A stretch of DNA of 64,000 bases from Ensifer sp. MPMI2T (GTDB lineage Bacteria; Pseudomonadota; Alphaproteobacteria; Rhizobiales; Rhizobiaceae): positions 1 to 64,000 of the forward strand of contig NZ_SRXN01000022.1 of NCBI RefSeq assembly GCF_004827385.1. Direction: 5' to 3'. Shown piece after piece: positions 7,276 to 16,790 of the stretch (its first letter is position 1; the number at the start of each line of letters is the position of its first letter). The position numbers and the translations under genes were made by a program. Below the pieces are notes generated by a model. It searched no databases and was not told the DNA's origin. It worked only from the letters and a program-made list of their open reading frames with translations.

Positions 7276-9612
7276 ATGGTAAAGTCTCCTGGCGAAAAGA
7301 CAGCGGCGCTTGGCTGGAAGGATCTTGCATCAGCTCTTTCGCAAGCTGCATCCGGGACGGTTGATTGGGGCGTTCTCGCCCAAAATGTCGCAGGGATGCT
7401 CGCGACACCCCAGCTCGATTGGGAGAGTTTGAGCAGAGCGAAGGAACACGTTCATATCGGGTCGCCGAATTCCGCCGGCATGCTGGAAGCATTTGTTAAG
7501 GTAAGCGCCGACGAAGCGGGTCGGAATGCGTCTGCCAAAATGCTCGAGGCTTGTTGTACCGCTGGCCACGAACCCGAACGGATGCTGCGTGAAGTGCGCA
7601 AGATCCTGCTCAATTATCTCGCCTTCGACATGTTTACCTATGTCGAATGTTATCCCGGGCCCGAAAAAAATGTGACCTTGGTGCGAGGTCGATTTGTCAT
7701 GGATGGCGACGCTGAATTTCGATGGCCGGCTCGCTGGATGGAAGTCCCCTCTGTCCTGATGGAAAGGGCGGGGGAGGGCAATGTCTCGATTCCGGACCTC
7801 GATGATTACTATGAGAAAAACCCGGAAGCCAAGTCATTGCGAGATAATGTGGTTTCCCTGGAATACGCCCGACGCGGCGTCAAAAGTTTCGTGTCCGCGA
7901 TGCGTATGGACGGCGGCCGCGTGGCGGCCTCATTAACGCTTGGACGCCGTGCGGGAACGGGACCCGGCCCTTTTGGGGACGCAGAGCAGAAATATCTGGA
8001 CAGCTTCCACCTGGAACTCGTCCTGCGACTGATAGGTGAAGCATTCGAACGGCGTGCGGTGAGCCAGGCGAAGGCAATCTCGGCGCTGTTCACGCCCCGC
8101 GCCGCGCCGCAAACCCTGGCAGATGAATGCGTGCGTATGCTAGGCGAAGGATTCGAGCTTGAGTATGTGGGCCTATTTCGCGTCAATCGCACTCGCGGTC
8201 AATTCGAGATTGTTGCGCAATACGACCCACAGAAGATCCTGAACGTTTCGAAAGGATATACTCAGGAACTCGACAAGGGAATGCTCGGGCATGTGCTCCG
8301 CAAGAACAAAGTCCTATACGCGCCGAATGTACGGACTAAGCCACCTCCATTCGGATATAGACAGTTGTCGCAAGCAGCCGCATCGGCCATGTGTCTGCCC
8401 CTTCGATTGCGGGGAGAAGCAACCGCCGAGATCGAATGGATTCTCAATCTTGAGTCGACGCAGCTCGACGCCTTCCCGCCTCCGGAGCAGGACGCTCTAA
8501 AGCAGCTAGTGGACGAAATTGAACGATCGCTGCAGCTCTGGTTTGAGGCCCGGCTCTGCGCCGTGTTGTTGGACTCTGTTGATCAAGGCGTCGTTCTATT
8601 AGGCGAAGGCACGCGTATCGAGCGCGCAAACAAGACGGCGCGGAGACTGCTTGGTCTAGGAAGGGATGTTCCACTGCCCCGGCCTCCGAGGGATAAGTAC
8701 GCTGATCTGGAGGCGTTTGGGGCGGATCGTGCCAGCCGAGCCACGATCGCTGCCGGGTCCGCGCCAGCCTCCGGCGCACACCTCCGCCTCATGGGGCCAG
8801 ACGGAGTAGAGCGGCGAGCAATGGCTGGCGCTTCATATCACGACGAGGCATTCCACCGGCGCGTCTGGCTTTTGGGGGACGTTGAAAACGATGCATGGGT
8901 GGGCTCCCTCAAATATATGGAAGTGGCCGTGCGGACCGTTATGGCGCAGGCGCATGGCAACGTGCTGCTGGCATCCGCGTTGCTGAAGCAGACACTTGCT
9001 GGCATCGATGCAGGCGGGCCGGCTTATTTATTGGTAGACCGGGCGCTCCGAAGTCTCACAATGGCGAACATACCATATGAGAGGGTCGCCTACGTTCACG
9101 ACGCTGTTGCAGAGCCGCGGCGGCGTACCGGCAAACTCGATCTCAGAGCAGAGTTGCTGCGGTTCCGTGAAGCTTTGCCGGAGAACGAGGCCGCGGCGTT
9201 TCATCTGGTCGTGCCCGATGCCCCGCTCGTGGTTGAAGGGGATTCGGAGCGGCTTTCGTTCGCATTTCGCTCCCTACTTGGTTATCTCTTGTCCATCAAT
9301 CCTCCTGGTAACCAGTTACAAGCCTTCCTCACGACCGATGGTCGTGCTGCCGAGATCGAAATGGTGGTCGAGTGCGCGATCATAGACGCCAGCGGCCTGG
9401 CCATGAGGGCTGCTGTCCGCGACAGGATCGCCGAGGCAGAAGATAAAGCATTCTCAATGGCGGGGCATGGTCTAGACGCCTTTCGGGCTATCATAGAAGC
9501 GCATGGCGGAATGGTTCGACTTGTCACCGGCTCCAACGGGGAATGGCGGGTGATTGTCTCTCAGCTTGAGCTGGGCAGAGAAAAGCAAGCCCCTGCGACC
9601 AACGCAGAGTGA
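7276..9612 (+). CDS. GAF/PAS sensor with degenerate histidine-kinase-like C terminus
   Basis: 778 residues, no signal peptide or membrane segment. Two GAF-like regions (roughly residues 90-260 and 270-430) are followed by a PAS-like segment near residue 435 (QGVVLLGEGTRIERANKTARRL). The C-terminal ~200 residues resemble a GHKL ATPase: GHGLDAFRAIIEAHGG looks like the G2 box of histidine kinases. I see no clear H-box with a phospho-accepting His and no N-box, so it may bind a ligand or nucleotide without phosphotransfer. It begins a three-gene operon with a CHAT protease, so it probably senses a signal and activates that protease. Confidence 0.75.
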   Translation: MVKSPGEKTAALGWKDLASALSQAASGTVDWGVLAQNVAGMLATPQLDWESLSRAKEHVHIGSPNSAGMLEAFVKVSADEAGRNASAKMLEACCTAGHEPERMLREVRKILLNYLAFDMFTYVECYPGPEKNVTLVRGRFVMDGDAEFRWPARWMEVPSVLMERAGEGNVSIPDLDDYYEKNPEAKSLRDNVVSLEYARRGVKSFVSAMRMDGGRVAASLTLGRRAGTGPGPFGDAEQKYLDSFHLELVLRLIGEAFERRAVSQAKAISALFTPRAAPQTLADECVRMLGEGFELEYVGLFRVNRTRGQFEIVAQYDPQKILNVSKGYTQELDKGMLGHVLRKNKVLYAPNVRTKPPPFGYRQLSQAAASAMCLPLRLRGEATAEIEWILNLESTQLDAFPPPEQDALKQLVDEIERSLQLWFEARLCAVLLDSVDQGVVLLGEGTRIERANKTARRLLGLGRDVPLPRPPRDKYADLEAFGADRASRATIAAGSAPASGAHLRLMGPDGVERRAMAGASYHDEAFHRRVWLLGDVENDAWVGSLKYMEVAVRTVMAQAHGNVLLASALLKQTLAGIDAGGPAYLLVDRALRSLTMANIPYERVAYVHDAVAEPRRRTGKLDLRAELLRFREALPENEAAAFHLVVPDAPLVVEGDSERLSFAFRSLLGYLLSINPPGNQLQAFLTTDGRAAEIEMVVECAIIDASGLAMRAAVRDRIAEAEDKAFSMAGHGLDAFRAIIEAHGGMVRLVTGSNGEWRVIVSQLELGREKQAPATNAE

Positions 9613-9628
9613 AGCGAGGAGAAGCCGG

Positions 9629-11224
9629 ATGACATGCCTGCTGGTCGTGTCGCCTCAAGCAAGTTGGAACCAAGCCCTTGATCTCGAACTGAACTCAATC
9701 GAGATCAATACCGTGGGCGCCCAAACCGGGGATGAAGCGATCGTCGCATTGGCAAACAAAAAGGATAAGTTCAATGGTGTCCTCATTGGCGCTCTGCCCA
9801 TTCTTGGGAAAAGTGAGAAGGACACAGCGTTCGAAGTGGCCGATTTCATCGCTGCGGTGCACAAAAGCGACGAGCACATTCCGATTCTGTTGTGGGTACC
9901 ATATCCCTCCGAGCCACTTTCACGTATCGCAAGTCGTTACAAAACCATTGCGATCATCTCACAAGTCTCGGCTGACAGGATCAGCGAGGCGCTTAGAAGC
10001 TTGCGAGCTCGCACCCCGAGGAGGGCTAAGTACACTCTTCCGCCAACTATCTCCCCAAGTGGGACGGTCGAGCTCGAAATCGACGCTAGAAGTGTTCGCG
10101 TCGTTGTCGCAGCGACCGGCAAAGGTGTAATCAAGGAGCTGGTACGAGACTGGACTGGCAGAAGTAAGCTGGGGAAACTCAACGACAAATTTGTAAAATG
10201 GGAGCTCCGGCGACGTGCCGACTCGGCTCGGCCCCGCTATGTCGATGATTGGGATCAAACCTTCAAGGAGACAGGCGAGGATCTGTCAGACGAACTCGCC
10301 TATTCGGCTGACGAGCTTCGGACTGGACTGGGGGAGTGCCTAAAATACGTCGGCAGGCAAGACAACATCTATGTTCGCTTCACCCTTCTGACGGGCACGC
10401 CGGACGAGAATCATCCCTTTGTTTATGTTCCATTCGAGCTGTTGTATGACACGCCCAAAACGGACTTTCTCCGTTTTCTCTCCCCGGTGGCGCGTCGGAT
10501 TTGCCTGCATAAGGAATCGCTCACCGCTACACCTCTGACAAGCGCAAAGTCTTTTTCGGGCCCTGTTTTGTTCGTCAAGTCGGACGCGCATGGTGTACAA
10601 GAACTTCCCGGTGTGACCTTCAGCGGCGGCAGTACAAAATTGGTGCTCCCTAAGCTTGCGGCCCTTGACGCCGAGTTTCAGGGTGCACAATCGATGCGGA
10701 AGAAGGCCAAGTTGCCTCCCCCGGACTTGCTTGCGCTGGAAGCCGGTCCGATGGATGCATTGGAGCAATTGCGAGAAAAGATGCTCGCCCAGTCGCCGCC
10801 AACACCATGGCAGATTTTGCATTTTGCAGGTCACAGCGTTCGAGCGGATGATGGCTCGGTCTTCCTGATCTTGCCCGGGCTCGGACCGGGTCAATTAGCT
10901 CCGCTCGAGATCCGCACATTTGCTCGTTGGGCGCGCGAATCCGAGATAAGGCTCGTGCTGCTTTCGTCGTGCCAGAGTAGCTCGCCGGATGCAATTTTCA
11001 GGCTGGCGCAGGCTGGCATTCCGGCTGTAATAGGATTCCGCTGGGAAGTCGAGGATAGAGAGGCCTCCTTTTTCACGCAGTGCCTGCACCGAGAACTCGC
11101 ACAACAAGTTGCGATAGCGCGAGCCTTTCACCACGCGGTAAGCGAGACGCGAACAAAGTATCCAAAAAGTCCTACGTTCGCGTCGCCCATGCTTCTCGCC
11201 CAGAATGAGGATTGGACTGTGTGA
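9629..11224 (+). CDS. Pseudo-receiver-CHAT caspase-like protease
   Basis: 531 residues. ATG 9629 is chosen for the GAGGAG 7 nt upstream and because it lies directly after the preceding stop. Residues 1-125 look like a response-regulator receiver fold, but FNGVLIGALP stands where the phospho-Asp strand should be, so the Asp appears lost. The C-terminal ~200 residues form a CHAT protease with His402 (HFAGHS) and Cys448 (LLSSCQS), the caspase-type dyad. CHAT proteases act in bacterial immunity and cell-death pathways by cutting specific partners (family knowledge). Here the sensor is upstream and the likely partner downstream, within one operon. Confidence 0.88.
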   Translation: MTCLLVVSPQASWNQALDLELNSIEINTVGAQTGDEAIVALANKKDKFNGVLIGALPILGKSEKDTAFEVADFIAAVHKSDEHIPILLWVPYPSEPLSRIASRYKTIAIISQVSADRISEALRSLRARTPRRAKYTLPPTISPSGTVELEIDARSVRVVVAATGKGVIKELVRDWTGRSKLGKLNDKFVKWELRRRADSARPRYVDDWDQTFKETGEDLSDELAYSADELRTGLGECLKYVGRQDNIYVRFTLLTGTPDENHPFVYVPFELLYDTPKTDFLRFLSPVARRICLHKESLTATPLTSAKSFSGPVLFVKSDAHGVQELPGVTFSGGSTKLVLPKLAALDAEFQGAQSMRKKAKLPPPDLLALEAGPMDALEQLREKMLAQSPPTPWQILHFAGHSVRADDGSVFLILPGLGPGQLAPLEIRTFARWARESEIRLVLLSSCQSSSPDAIFRLAQAGIPAVIGFRWEVEDREASFFTQCLHRELAQQVAIARAFHHAVSETRTKYPKSPTFASPMLLAQNEDWTV

Positions 11225-11239
11225 TCCAAGGAGGCTGTT

Positions 11240-12496
11240 TTGTCGATAGCAACCCTATTTAACTTCAAGCAATCGATTGATGAAATCCGGGCGGCTCCCA
11301 GCCGGCCGCGGCTAGTTGAATGGTTCGATCACGACCGCGTCACTGAAGATAAACAGCCCGAGAGAGTGGACGGGCGCCCGTTCGAGCCGGGCGGCTGCTA
11401 TTTTGCTCTTCGGCTATCCGGGCTCCATCTCACGGACGCACGACGCTATGCGCAAACGGTGCTGCCGCTGTGCGTATGCCTTGCAGAGTTCCGGCGCGGG
11501 GGCAAGCGGGAGACTGTACCTTTCTCGCTTGGCCCGGACACTATTCGGCAGAAACTTCAGACGATCCCACCAACTGAAGGTAACAAGGACAATCCTCACT
11601 CTGGTTGGGTCGAGCTTCGAGATATCGAAATTATCCCTCCGACTCCTGTTTCTCAAGCCAATGTGGGAGCATTCATCGGTGTCTATGCCGTCCCGGGCGA
11701 CGACATAGCAAAGACGCTCCTTAACGTGATGGGAACCATCAGTCAGGCGTTCGGCGGAACGCTATCACCGGCATTGGCCGTGGCCGAAAAGGTGTATGAT
11801 GGGTTTACTTCCTTGCTAGGAGTAAAGGGGGTTACCCCAGAAGTGGAGGCACTGCATGGGAACTTGTTGCGCAGCAGCGGCTATCTTCTAGTGTCTAACG
11901 CTCCGGAGGACTCGCCATTCAAGGGTAAGCTCTTTGTCTCGGAAGGCAGACTTCGCCATGGGGCTGACAAGACGTCCATGCTGGTTACAGAATTCGACTA
12001 TTGCTTGCTCAGTGTGCAGCGACTTGACTCACTAGTCGAATCCACCGGCACGGCTCCAGATCTGTTCGGTACTCTATGGCAGGAAGTGGTCGAAGGTTTT
12101 GCTGGCGAACCGAGCGTTGCAGCGAGCGCGTTCAAGAAATTGCAGCGTGCTGTCTTCGGGTCGACACAGTTGATCTTGCGAGATCGTGACGCGCTCATGG
12201 CGGGTTACTTGGTGGAGTATAAAAGGGCAGCGCAAGTCTTTGGCCCACCCGACGCTACAGTCATTGATGGCCCGTCGCGCGGCGGTGTCTCGGAGGATGT
12301 TTTCACCGCGGCAGGTGAGTTTGGCGGGGTCTATGACGCTCTCGACCGTGCCGAGAAGCCACGGCTCAACAAACAACAGAAGAAGGAGTTGAGGTCGGGA
12401 GCAACGGCCTGGAGGCAAGCCTCCGAGTTGCTTCCATCGCTCCCGGAGCCAGGCCAAGTTTCCGATAAAATTTTCAAAGCTTTGCTGTCTACTTAA
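11240..12496 (+). CDS. Unknown protein, likely target or effector of the CHAT module
   Basis: 418 residues from a TTG start at 11240, fixed by AGGAGG at 11229-11234 and by the 15-bp gap after the CHAT gene. I do not recognise a family. The middle region (residues ~150-200, VYAVPGDDIAKTLLNVMGTI then FGGTLSPALAVAEKV) is hydrophobic or amphipathic and Gly/Ala-rich, while the C-terminal ~60 residues are charged and helical. Its place at the operon end suggests a substrate that the CHAT enzyme processes, perhaps a membrane-active effector. That role is inference only. Confidence 0.7.
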   Translation: MSIATLFNFKQSIDEIRAAPSRPRLVEWFDHDRVTEDKQPERVDGRPFEPGGCYFALRLSGLHLTDARRYAQTVLPLCVCLAEFRRGGKRETVPFSLGPDTIRQKLQTIPPTEGNKDNPHSGWVELRDIEIIPPTPVSQANVGAFIGVYAVPGDDIAKTLLNVMGTISQAFGGTLSPALAVAEKVYDGFTSLLGVKGVTPEVEALHGNLLRSSGYLLVSNAPEDSPFKGKLFVSEGRLRHGADKTSMLVTEFDYCLLSVQRLDSLVESTGTAPDLFGTLWQEVVEGFAGEPSVAASAFKKLQRAVFGSTQLILRDRDALMAGYLVEYKRAAQVFGPPDATVIDGPSRGGVSEDVFTAAGEFGGVYDALDRAEKPRLNKQQKKELRSGATAWRQASELLPSLPEPGQVSDKIFKALLST

Positions 12497-12831
12497 CCTA
12501 ACCCGCTCTTGTCGACCTTTCACTGGGAAGGCGCAATGGAAGGGCGGCTGCGGGGTTCGGCAATTGCAGCGATCATGTCTGAGATACCTGTATGACGGGC
12601 GAGTGTTCGGGGTTCCTTCTTTGGTCGGAGCCTCCTGGAGGGCGCGCGGCGATAGAAGTTGCTGCTCTTCATATGTCGGTGACCTCTTTGGCCCAAGAAT
12701 TAACGATCACGACGTCATCCGGTGGCTGAGACCAAAACAGGCGCTTACTTTCAGAACACCCTCCGAGAGTGCTGACGCAATAGTCGCAAGCCCTTCACGC
12801 CTTCACGGTTCACGCCCTAAGGCCTTCAGCG
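12497..12831. other. Convergent intergenic region, no gene
   Basis: Lies between the end of the CHAT operon (+) and the end of the hydrolase gene (-). A 99-codon frame here lacks coding character and a ribosome site. I see no strong terminator. Confidence 0.5.
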
Positions 12832-14796
12832 TCAGTCAAGGATCGAGCGGACAGCATGCATGAATCCTGCCACGGAGACCAGGGCACGATTGTTATTGTC
12901 GCCAGCGTAGTAGCTCTCGCCAGCACGGACCATACGGCTGCCGTTGCGAACGTCTTTTGGCACTGGCAGCGCCGCCCATTCCTTGGCGAGATTGACGGCA
13001 AAATCCTCTGCTGAGAGCGATCCCGCCAAGAGCCGCCCAAGCCCGCGCCGTTTAATCAAGGCAGCGCCGAGGTTATCCTGTGCCGTCTGATTGAAGACTG
13101 CGCTGCTTTTGATTAAGCCATCATCGCGCAAGCCCTTCAATGTCTTGCGTAGAAATTGGAAGCGTCCCACAGCGGAAGAAGGACGTCCGTCCGCCACAAA
13201 ACGGCGTTGCCACTCGATCACGTCTGCCACCGTCATCGTGACGAATTTGGGCGAGTCGGAATTGCGAGAGTTTCCGAAGAATGCGTTATAGTTGTTTCCG
13301 CTCTCGAGCAGCCCGATTAGATCGAGCAACGGCAACAGGCGTTGCGGATCATAGCTGCTCAAACTTTCGTCGGCCTCAAACGTCTCGCGGACAGCGACTG
13401 GACTCAGCCAGCGAATTGCGACGATCTTCGAACGTGCGAACTTAGTTCTGGTTACTTTTCCGCCCTGATTCCCTCCCAGGATCTCGACGACAGTTGGATC
13501 GGCCTCAAAATAACGCTCGAAGAATCCGACATGGCCGGAACGGGCAGAACCCTTTTCCGGCGCGAGCACGACGACAGCACCCGGCGGAACCTCCCTTTGG
13601 CCGAGCGGTATTGACATATTGCCCCATGAGGCCCAATTCGCCGCGCGCGCCGGTTTCCGGACGACGGTTTCGGAGAAGGGTTCACCTCCCCCTTTCATGC
13701 AGAATGTTGCAAAGGCTCCGCACCAAGGCAGGATTGGGCTGGCGCTAAGGCCGGTCGCAGTGAGATAGAGACCGATCCTCTTTTTCATCGCCTGCTGGTC
13801 GTTGGCGATGCGGCTGTTCGTCCAATCAGCATCCTCTGCCGTTGCCACGCTATGCCAGGGCGCGGTGCCGTCGGTCTTCGGAAGATCTTCGGGGATGTTC
13901 TCGCTGATCAACTTGAAAGCCCGTGTGAGGCTGGCGGCAAGCATTTTTTCTGCCGCAAGCAGCAAGCCATCGACGGTCTCGAAAGCGTTGCCGGATCCGC
14001 CGGCCGTTTTTAGGAGGTCCTGCCGGTAAACGGCGAGCCGCGCCAACACATTAGGGAAATGCTCGGCAAGCAGTGGCTCAATCGAAGATCCGCCTTCGTT
14101 ATCGAGCTTTGCGAGCCGGATGTCGATTGCGAAGGGAACCGAAAAGAGAACGGCAAGGAGTATGTCGACATAGCTCGGAATGTAAGGACCCGTATCGCCA
14201 GACGTTTCCGGATCACCCTGTTGATCGTCATGATTGGCGACTGCATCACTGATTCGTTTGATCGCCTCAAGCGCAAGGAAAGCTGCTCCCGACATCTGGG
14301 CAAGGCCGTCATCGCGATCTTCAGTAACGAAGTCCCGTCCAAGCGACGAAGCGCAGAATGCCGCCCAGTCGTCCGAGCTGATTTGGAATGGCCCGGTTCC
14401 ATCTGAGCGCGGATCCTTTTGTCCGATGTTTTTCAGTTTGGACGCAATGTCAGCCCATGCGATTAGGAAGTCGGCGACGATAAAGAAGTTTGATCCTACG
14501 TTCGCCTCATTAAACCGGATTTCGCTTTCAACGGCTGCCTTCAAAAAGGACCAGAGCGTGAAGTCCTGACGCGGCGGCGCTTGTACCTCGCGCAGAAGTG
14601 TTCCGGTTTCGGATTGCATTAGCACCCAGCCGGTACGCGGCGGAAAGAAGTTCGTGAGGATTTCCAAACGCCGCCAGCCGTTCTGAGCATCAGCGATCTC
14701 GCGTCCGACCTCGCCGGCGAGCATCTCACCGATCGCCGTTCCGGTGAGGCTCGGCGCGTCGCGCATGTTCACCAGATGCAATGCTTCGAAGAACAT
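12832..14796 (-). CDS. Two-domain peptidoglycan hydrolase (SH3-like, TIGR02594-like amidase, lysozyme-like)
   Basis: 654 residues. The ATG at 14796 is preferred because GGGGAGG sits 6 nt upstream, although the frame opens to 14832. Residues ~1-55 look like an SH3-type wall-binding segment. After a long helical middle comes a CHAP/NlpC-type domain of the TIGR02594 kind, with Cys359 (PWCGAF), His422 (GHVGFF) and a GGNQ motif. The C-terminal ~150 residues resemble a phage lysozyme (LLESGNNYNAFFGN with a candidate catalytic Glu, then AVGRFQF). No signal peptide, so export or release must come from elsewhere. Co-oriented directly behind a lipoprotein gene. Confidence 0.78.
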   Translation of the reverse strand: MFFEALHLVNMRDAPSLTGTAIGEMLAGEVGREIADAQNGWRRLEILTNFFPPRTGWVLMQSETGTLLREVQAPPRQDFTLWSFLKAAVESEIRFNEANVGSNFFIVADFLIAWADIASKLKNIGQKDPRSDGTGPFQISSDDWAAFCASSLGRDFVTEDRDDGLAQMSGAAFLALEAIKRISDAVANHDDQQGDPETSGDTGPYIPSYVDILLAVLFSVPFAIDIRLAKLDNEGGSSIEPLLAEHFPNVLARLAVYRQDLLKTAGGSGNAFETVDGLLLAAEKMLAASLTRAFKLISENIPEDLPKTDGTAPWHSVATAEDADWTNSRIANDQQAMKKRIGLYLTATGLSASPILPWCGAFATFCMKGGGEPFSETVVRKPARAANWASWGNMSIPLGQREVPPGAVVVLAPEKGSARSGHVGFFERYFEADPTVVEILGGNQGGKVTRTKFARSKIVAIRWLSPVAVRETFEADESLSSYDPQRLLPLLDLIGLLESGNNYNAFFGNSRNSDSPKFVTMTVADVIEWQRRFVADGRPSSAVGRFQFLRKTLKGLRDDGLIKSSAVFNQTAQDNLGAALIKRRGLGRLLAGSLSAEDFAVNLAKEWAALPVPKDVRNGSRMVRAGESYYAGDNNNRALVSVAGFMHAVRSILD

Positions 14797-14828
14797 ATCA
14801 GCCCTCCCCATGATCAAGATTGTCCCAA

Positions 14829-16142
14829 TCATCCTTGCGGCGTTATCAGAACCTGGAAAAGTTCTGGGGTCACTTGGTCGGCAAACAGGCCGTCCGGCCC
14901 ATTATCGAGCTGCAAATCGATGCGGATCTTGTTGATCTGCTTGCGCAGCTCCGGCAAAGTGTTAGGACCGTCGGTTAAACCCGCCTTCGTGCGGATCGCC
15001 TGTGCCACTTGGGCGGCCTGGACGGCGTTGCCTGCCATGATCCGGCTTTCGAGATAATTGAGCGCACCGGGTGTGCAGTCGGACTTGAGCTCGTTCACCT
15101 CAGGTGTCGAAAGGTCGATGGTGCGGTTTCGCCACTCCCGGTCGCGGAAGCCGCCTGTGGACGAGATCGATTCGAATATCTTGAGCTGCGCTTCGGTTTT
15201 TGGGCCGAAGGTTCCATCGGCATCGCGGCCAGACAGGCAGACCGCTCTTTGGATAGCCTTCGCTGTCGCAAGGTCGATACGCACCTTGCTGATACTTTCC
15301 CAGCCTGCAGCACGAGGGGCGCGCTGGCCGGAGGGATTGACATTGACGCGAGAACTCGCTTGTAGGCCTGACGTTCCAAGCACGGGCGCGATCGCGGGCG
15401 ACTGGTGGATAGAAGTTTCACTGGTCGGGACCTCCCGCCTTGAGCCGAGCGTCGACAAATCGTTGATCTGGGTCTCGATAGCAAAGGGCAGGCAGATTCG
15501 AGTGTAGGAGCGGAGCGCATATTCTGCCGCCGGGCGGCTGGTATAGACGAGCGACTGAGTCTCACGGCGGAAGCGGAAACGCTCCTGCAGTACGATCGAA
15601 TTAACGGTCGACGATTCGACCTCGAGCAGCAGCCTCGAATGATAGTTTTCGACCGACCTCGCCAAAAGGCCGAAAGCCTGACCGACAATGTTGATCGCCT
15701 TGGTCGCATCAGCATCGGCAAAGCCGATGATGGCCGTAGTAGCCCCTCCAAGGTCGTTAATCTGCCTGACCAGCGGACCCCGCGATCGACGCTTGTCGTC
15801 AAGCCACTCGAGGTAAGCGTCGCACCGCCGATCGATATCGTTCATGCCCTGCAGCACCACGGCCGTCCAGGCGTCTTGATCGACCGGGGGCATTCTGCAG
15901 CCGGCTCCGACGTTGGATGAGGATGACAAACCCGCCTGTGCACACAGCAGACTGAAGTATTGATCAAGCTTCAGGGTCGATTGGCGGATGTCATGCGGTG
16001 CAAGAGACGATCCCATGCCATTTCGAAGATAATTCTCACCTGTCGGAACGCACGCCGACAATAGAATACAAAGAGTTACGCCTAAAGAGAATGTGAATAT
16101 ATTTCGTGCGGGGCCGGATGAGATTGAAATACTGCACGACAT
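14829..16142 (-). CDS. Lipoprotein with peptidoglycan-binding-like repeats
   Basis: 437 residues. The ATG at 16142 has GGAG 7 nt upstream; a GTG at 16154 is an alternative. The N-terminal hydrophobic stretch ends in a lipobox (LLSAC, Cys31), predicting an outer- or inner-membrane lipoprotein. Two segments (AIQRAVCLSGRDADGTFGPK and IRIDLQLDNGPDGLF) have the look of PG_binding_1 repeats. It ends about 30 bp before the start of the hydrolase gene, so the two probably form an operon for cell-wall attack or remodelling; whether the hydrolase is aimed at self or rivals cannot be told. Confidence 0.75.
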   Translation of the reverse strand: MSCSISISSGPARNIFTFSLGVTLCILLSACVPTGENYLRNGMGSSLAPHDIRQSTLKLDQYFSLLCAQAGLSSSSNVGAGCRMPPVDQDAWTAVVLQGMNDIDRRCDAYLEWLDDKRRSRGPLVRQINDLGGATTAIIGFADADATKAINIVGQAFGLLARSVENYHSRLLLEVESSTVNSIVLQERFRFRRETQSLVYTSRPAAEYALRSYTRICLPFAIETQINDLSTLGSRREVPTSETSIHQSPAIAPVLGTSGLQASSRVNVNPSGQRAPRAAGWESISKVRIDLATAKAIQRAVCLSGRDADGTFGPKTEAQLKIFESISSTGGFRDREWRNRTIDLSTPEVNELKSDCTPGALNYLESRIMAGNAVQAAQVAQAIRTKAGLTDGPNTLPELRKQINKIRIDLQLDNGPDGLFADQVTPELFQVLITPQG

Positions 16143-16154
16143 GAAATACTCCAC

Positions 16155-16790
16155 AGATATTCGGCTATAGTTTATACGACCAGGTATAAATCGCTCAGAG
16201 TCTCCAGGTCATGCAGGGATTCGAAATATCTCAAAATAGTATAGCTGGAAAAAATGGCGCAAAAAGCCACGGAGACAAATCGCACTACTGCCTACAGATG
16301 GTGTATTTCCCTCATTCACACCTGCAGATTATTGAAAACTTAATTATTGCTCTGTTCAAGAGTTTTATTCTGCGTTTCGGCCTGTGACCACCCTGATATC
16401 GTTTAGCGGCATGAAAATGTTTACGAATTTTTCTGTAGCATCTCCTGAACTAGGGTTGAAATTTTGAATGCTTGAGTGGGTATGCTAGCGATCGAGAATC
16501 AGGCGGCGTCGCCAGCTTCGCACCAAATCTAATCGAAGTGGCTGCTAATCGGTACGCACGCCGAAGACTTCTCGAAGCTCGAAAAGCTGCAGCCCCGTTC
16601 GAGGCCATCGAATTCGCGACACCGGGTCGACTGGTTCAAAAATCGCCGGCTGCTGGAGCCTCGGCCACATCCCGCCGGCCGAAGCCGAGGAACGCTACTA
16701 CGCCATGCTCGAAGAGCTATGGCAGCATGCCTCATTGAAACGGCCTCCGATCAACCCGGCGCAGTGCACCATCGTATCCCGCCTTATACC
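16155..16790. other. AT-richer intergenic region with an IS remnant
   Basis: Upstream of the lipoprotein gene the base composition drops (16180-16470), which fits a promoter region or foreign DNA. No intact gene is seen. An IS3-type transposase remnant occupies roughly 16600-16760. Confidence 0.5.
16600..16760 (+). pseudogene. IS3-family transposase C-terminal remnant, frameshifted
   Basis: One frame reads VDWFKNRRLLEPRPH and, after a frame change, another reads GHIPPAEAEERYYAMLEE. Together these match the conserved C-terminal end of IS3-family OrfB transposases (usually WFNxRRLLExIGxIPPAE). Only about 50 codons survive and the frame is broken, so it is a scar of a past insertion. Confidence 0.7.

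Noticed and set aside
12564-12863. 99-codon ORF between the CHAT operon and the hydrolase
   Set aside because: No ribosome site, atypical composition and overlap with the convergent gene's end.
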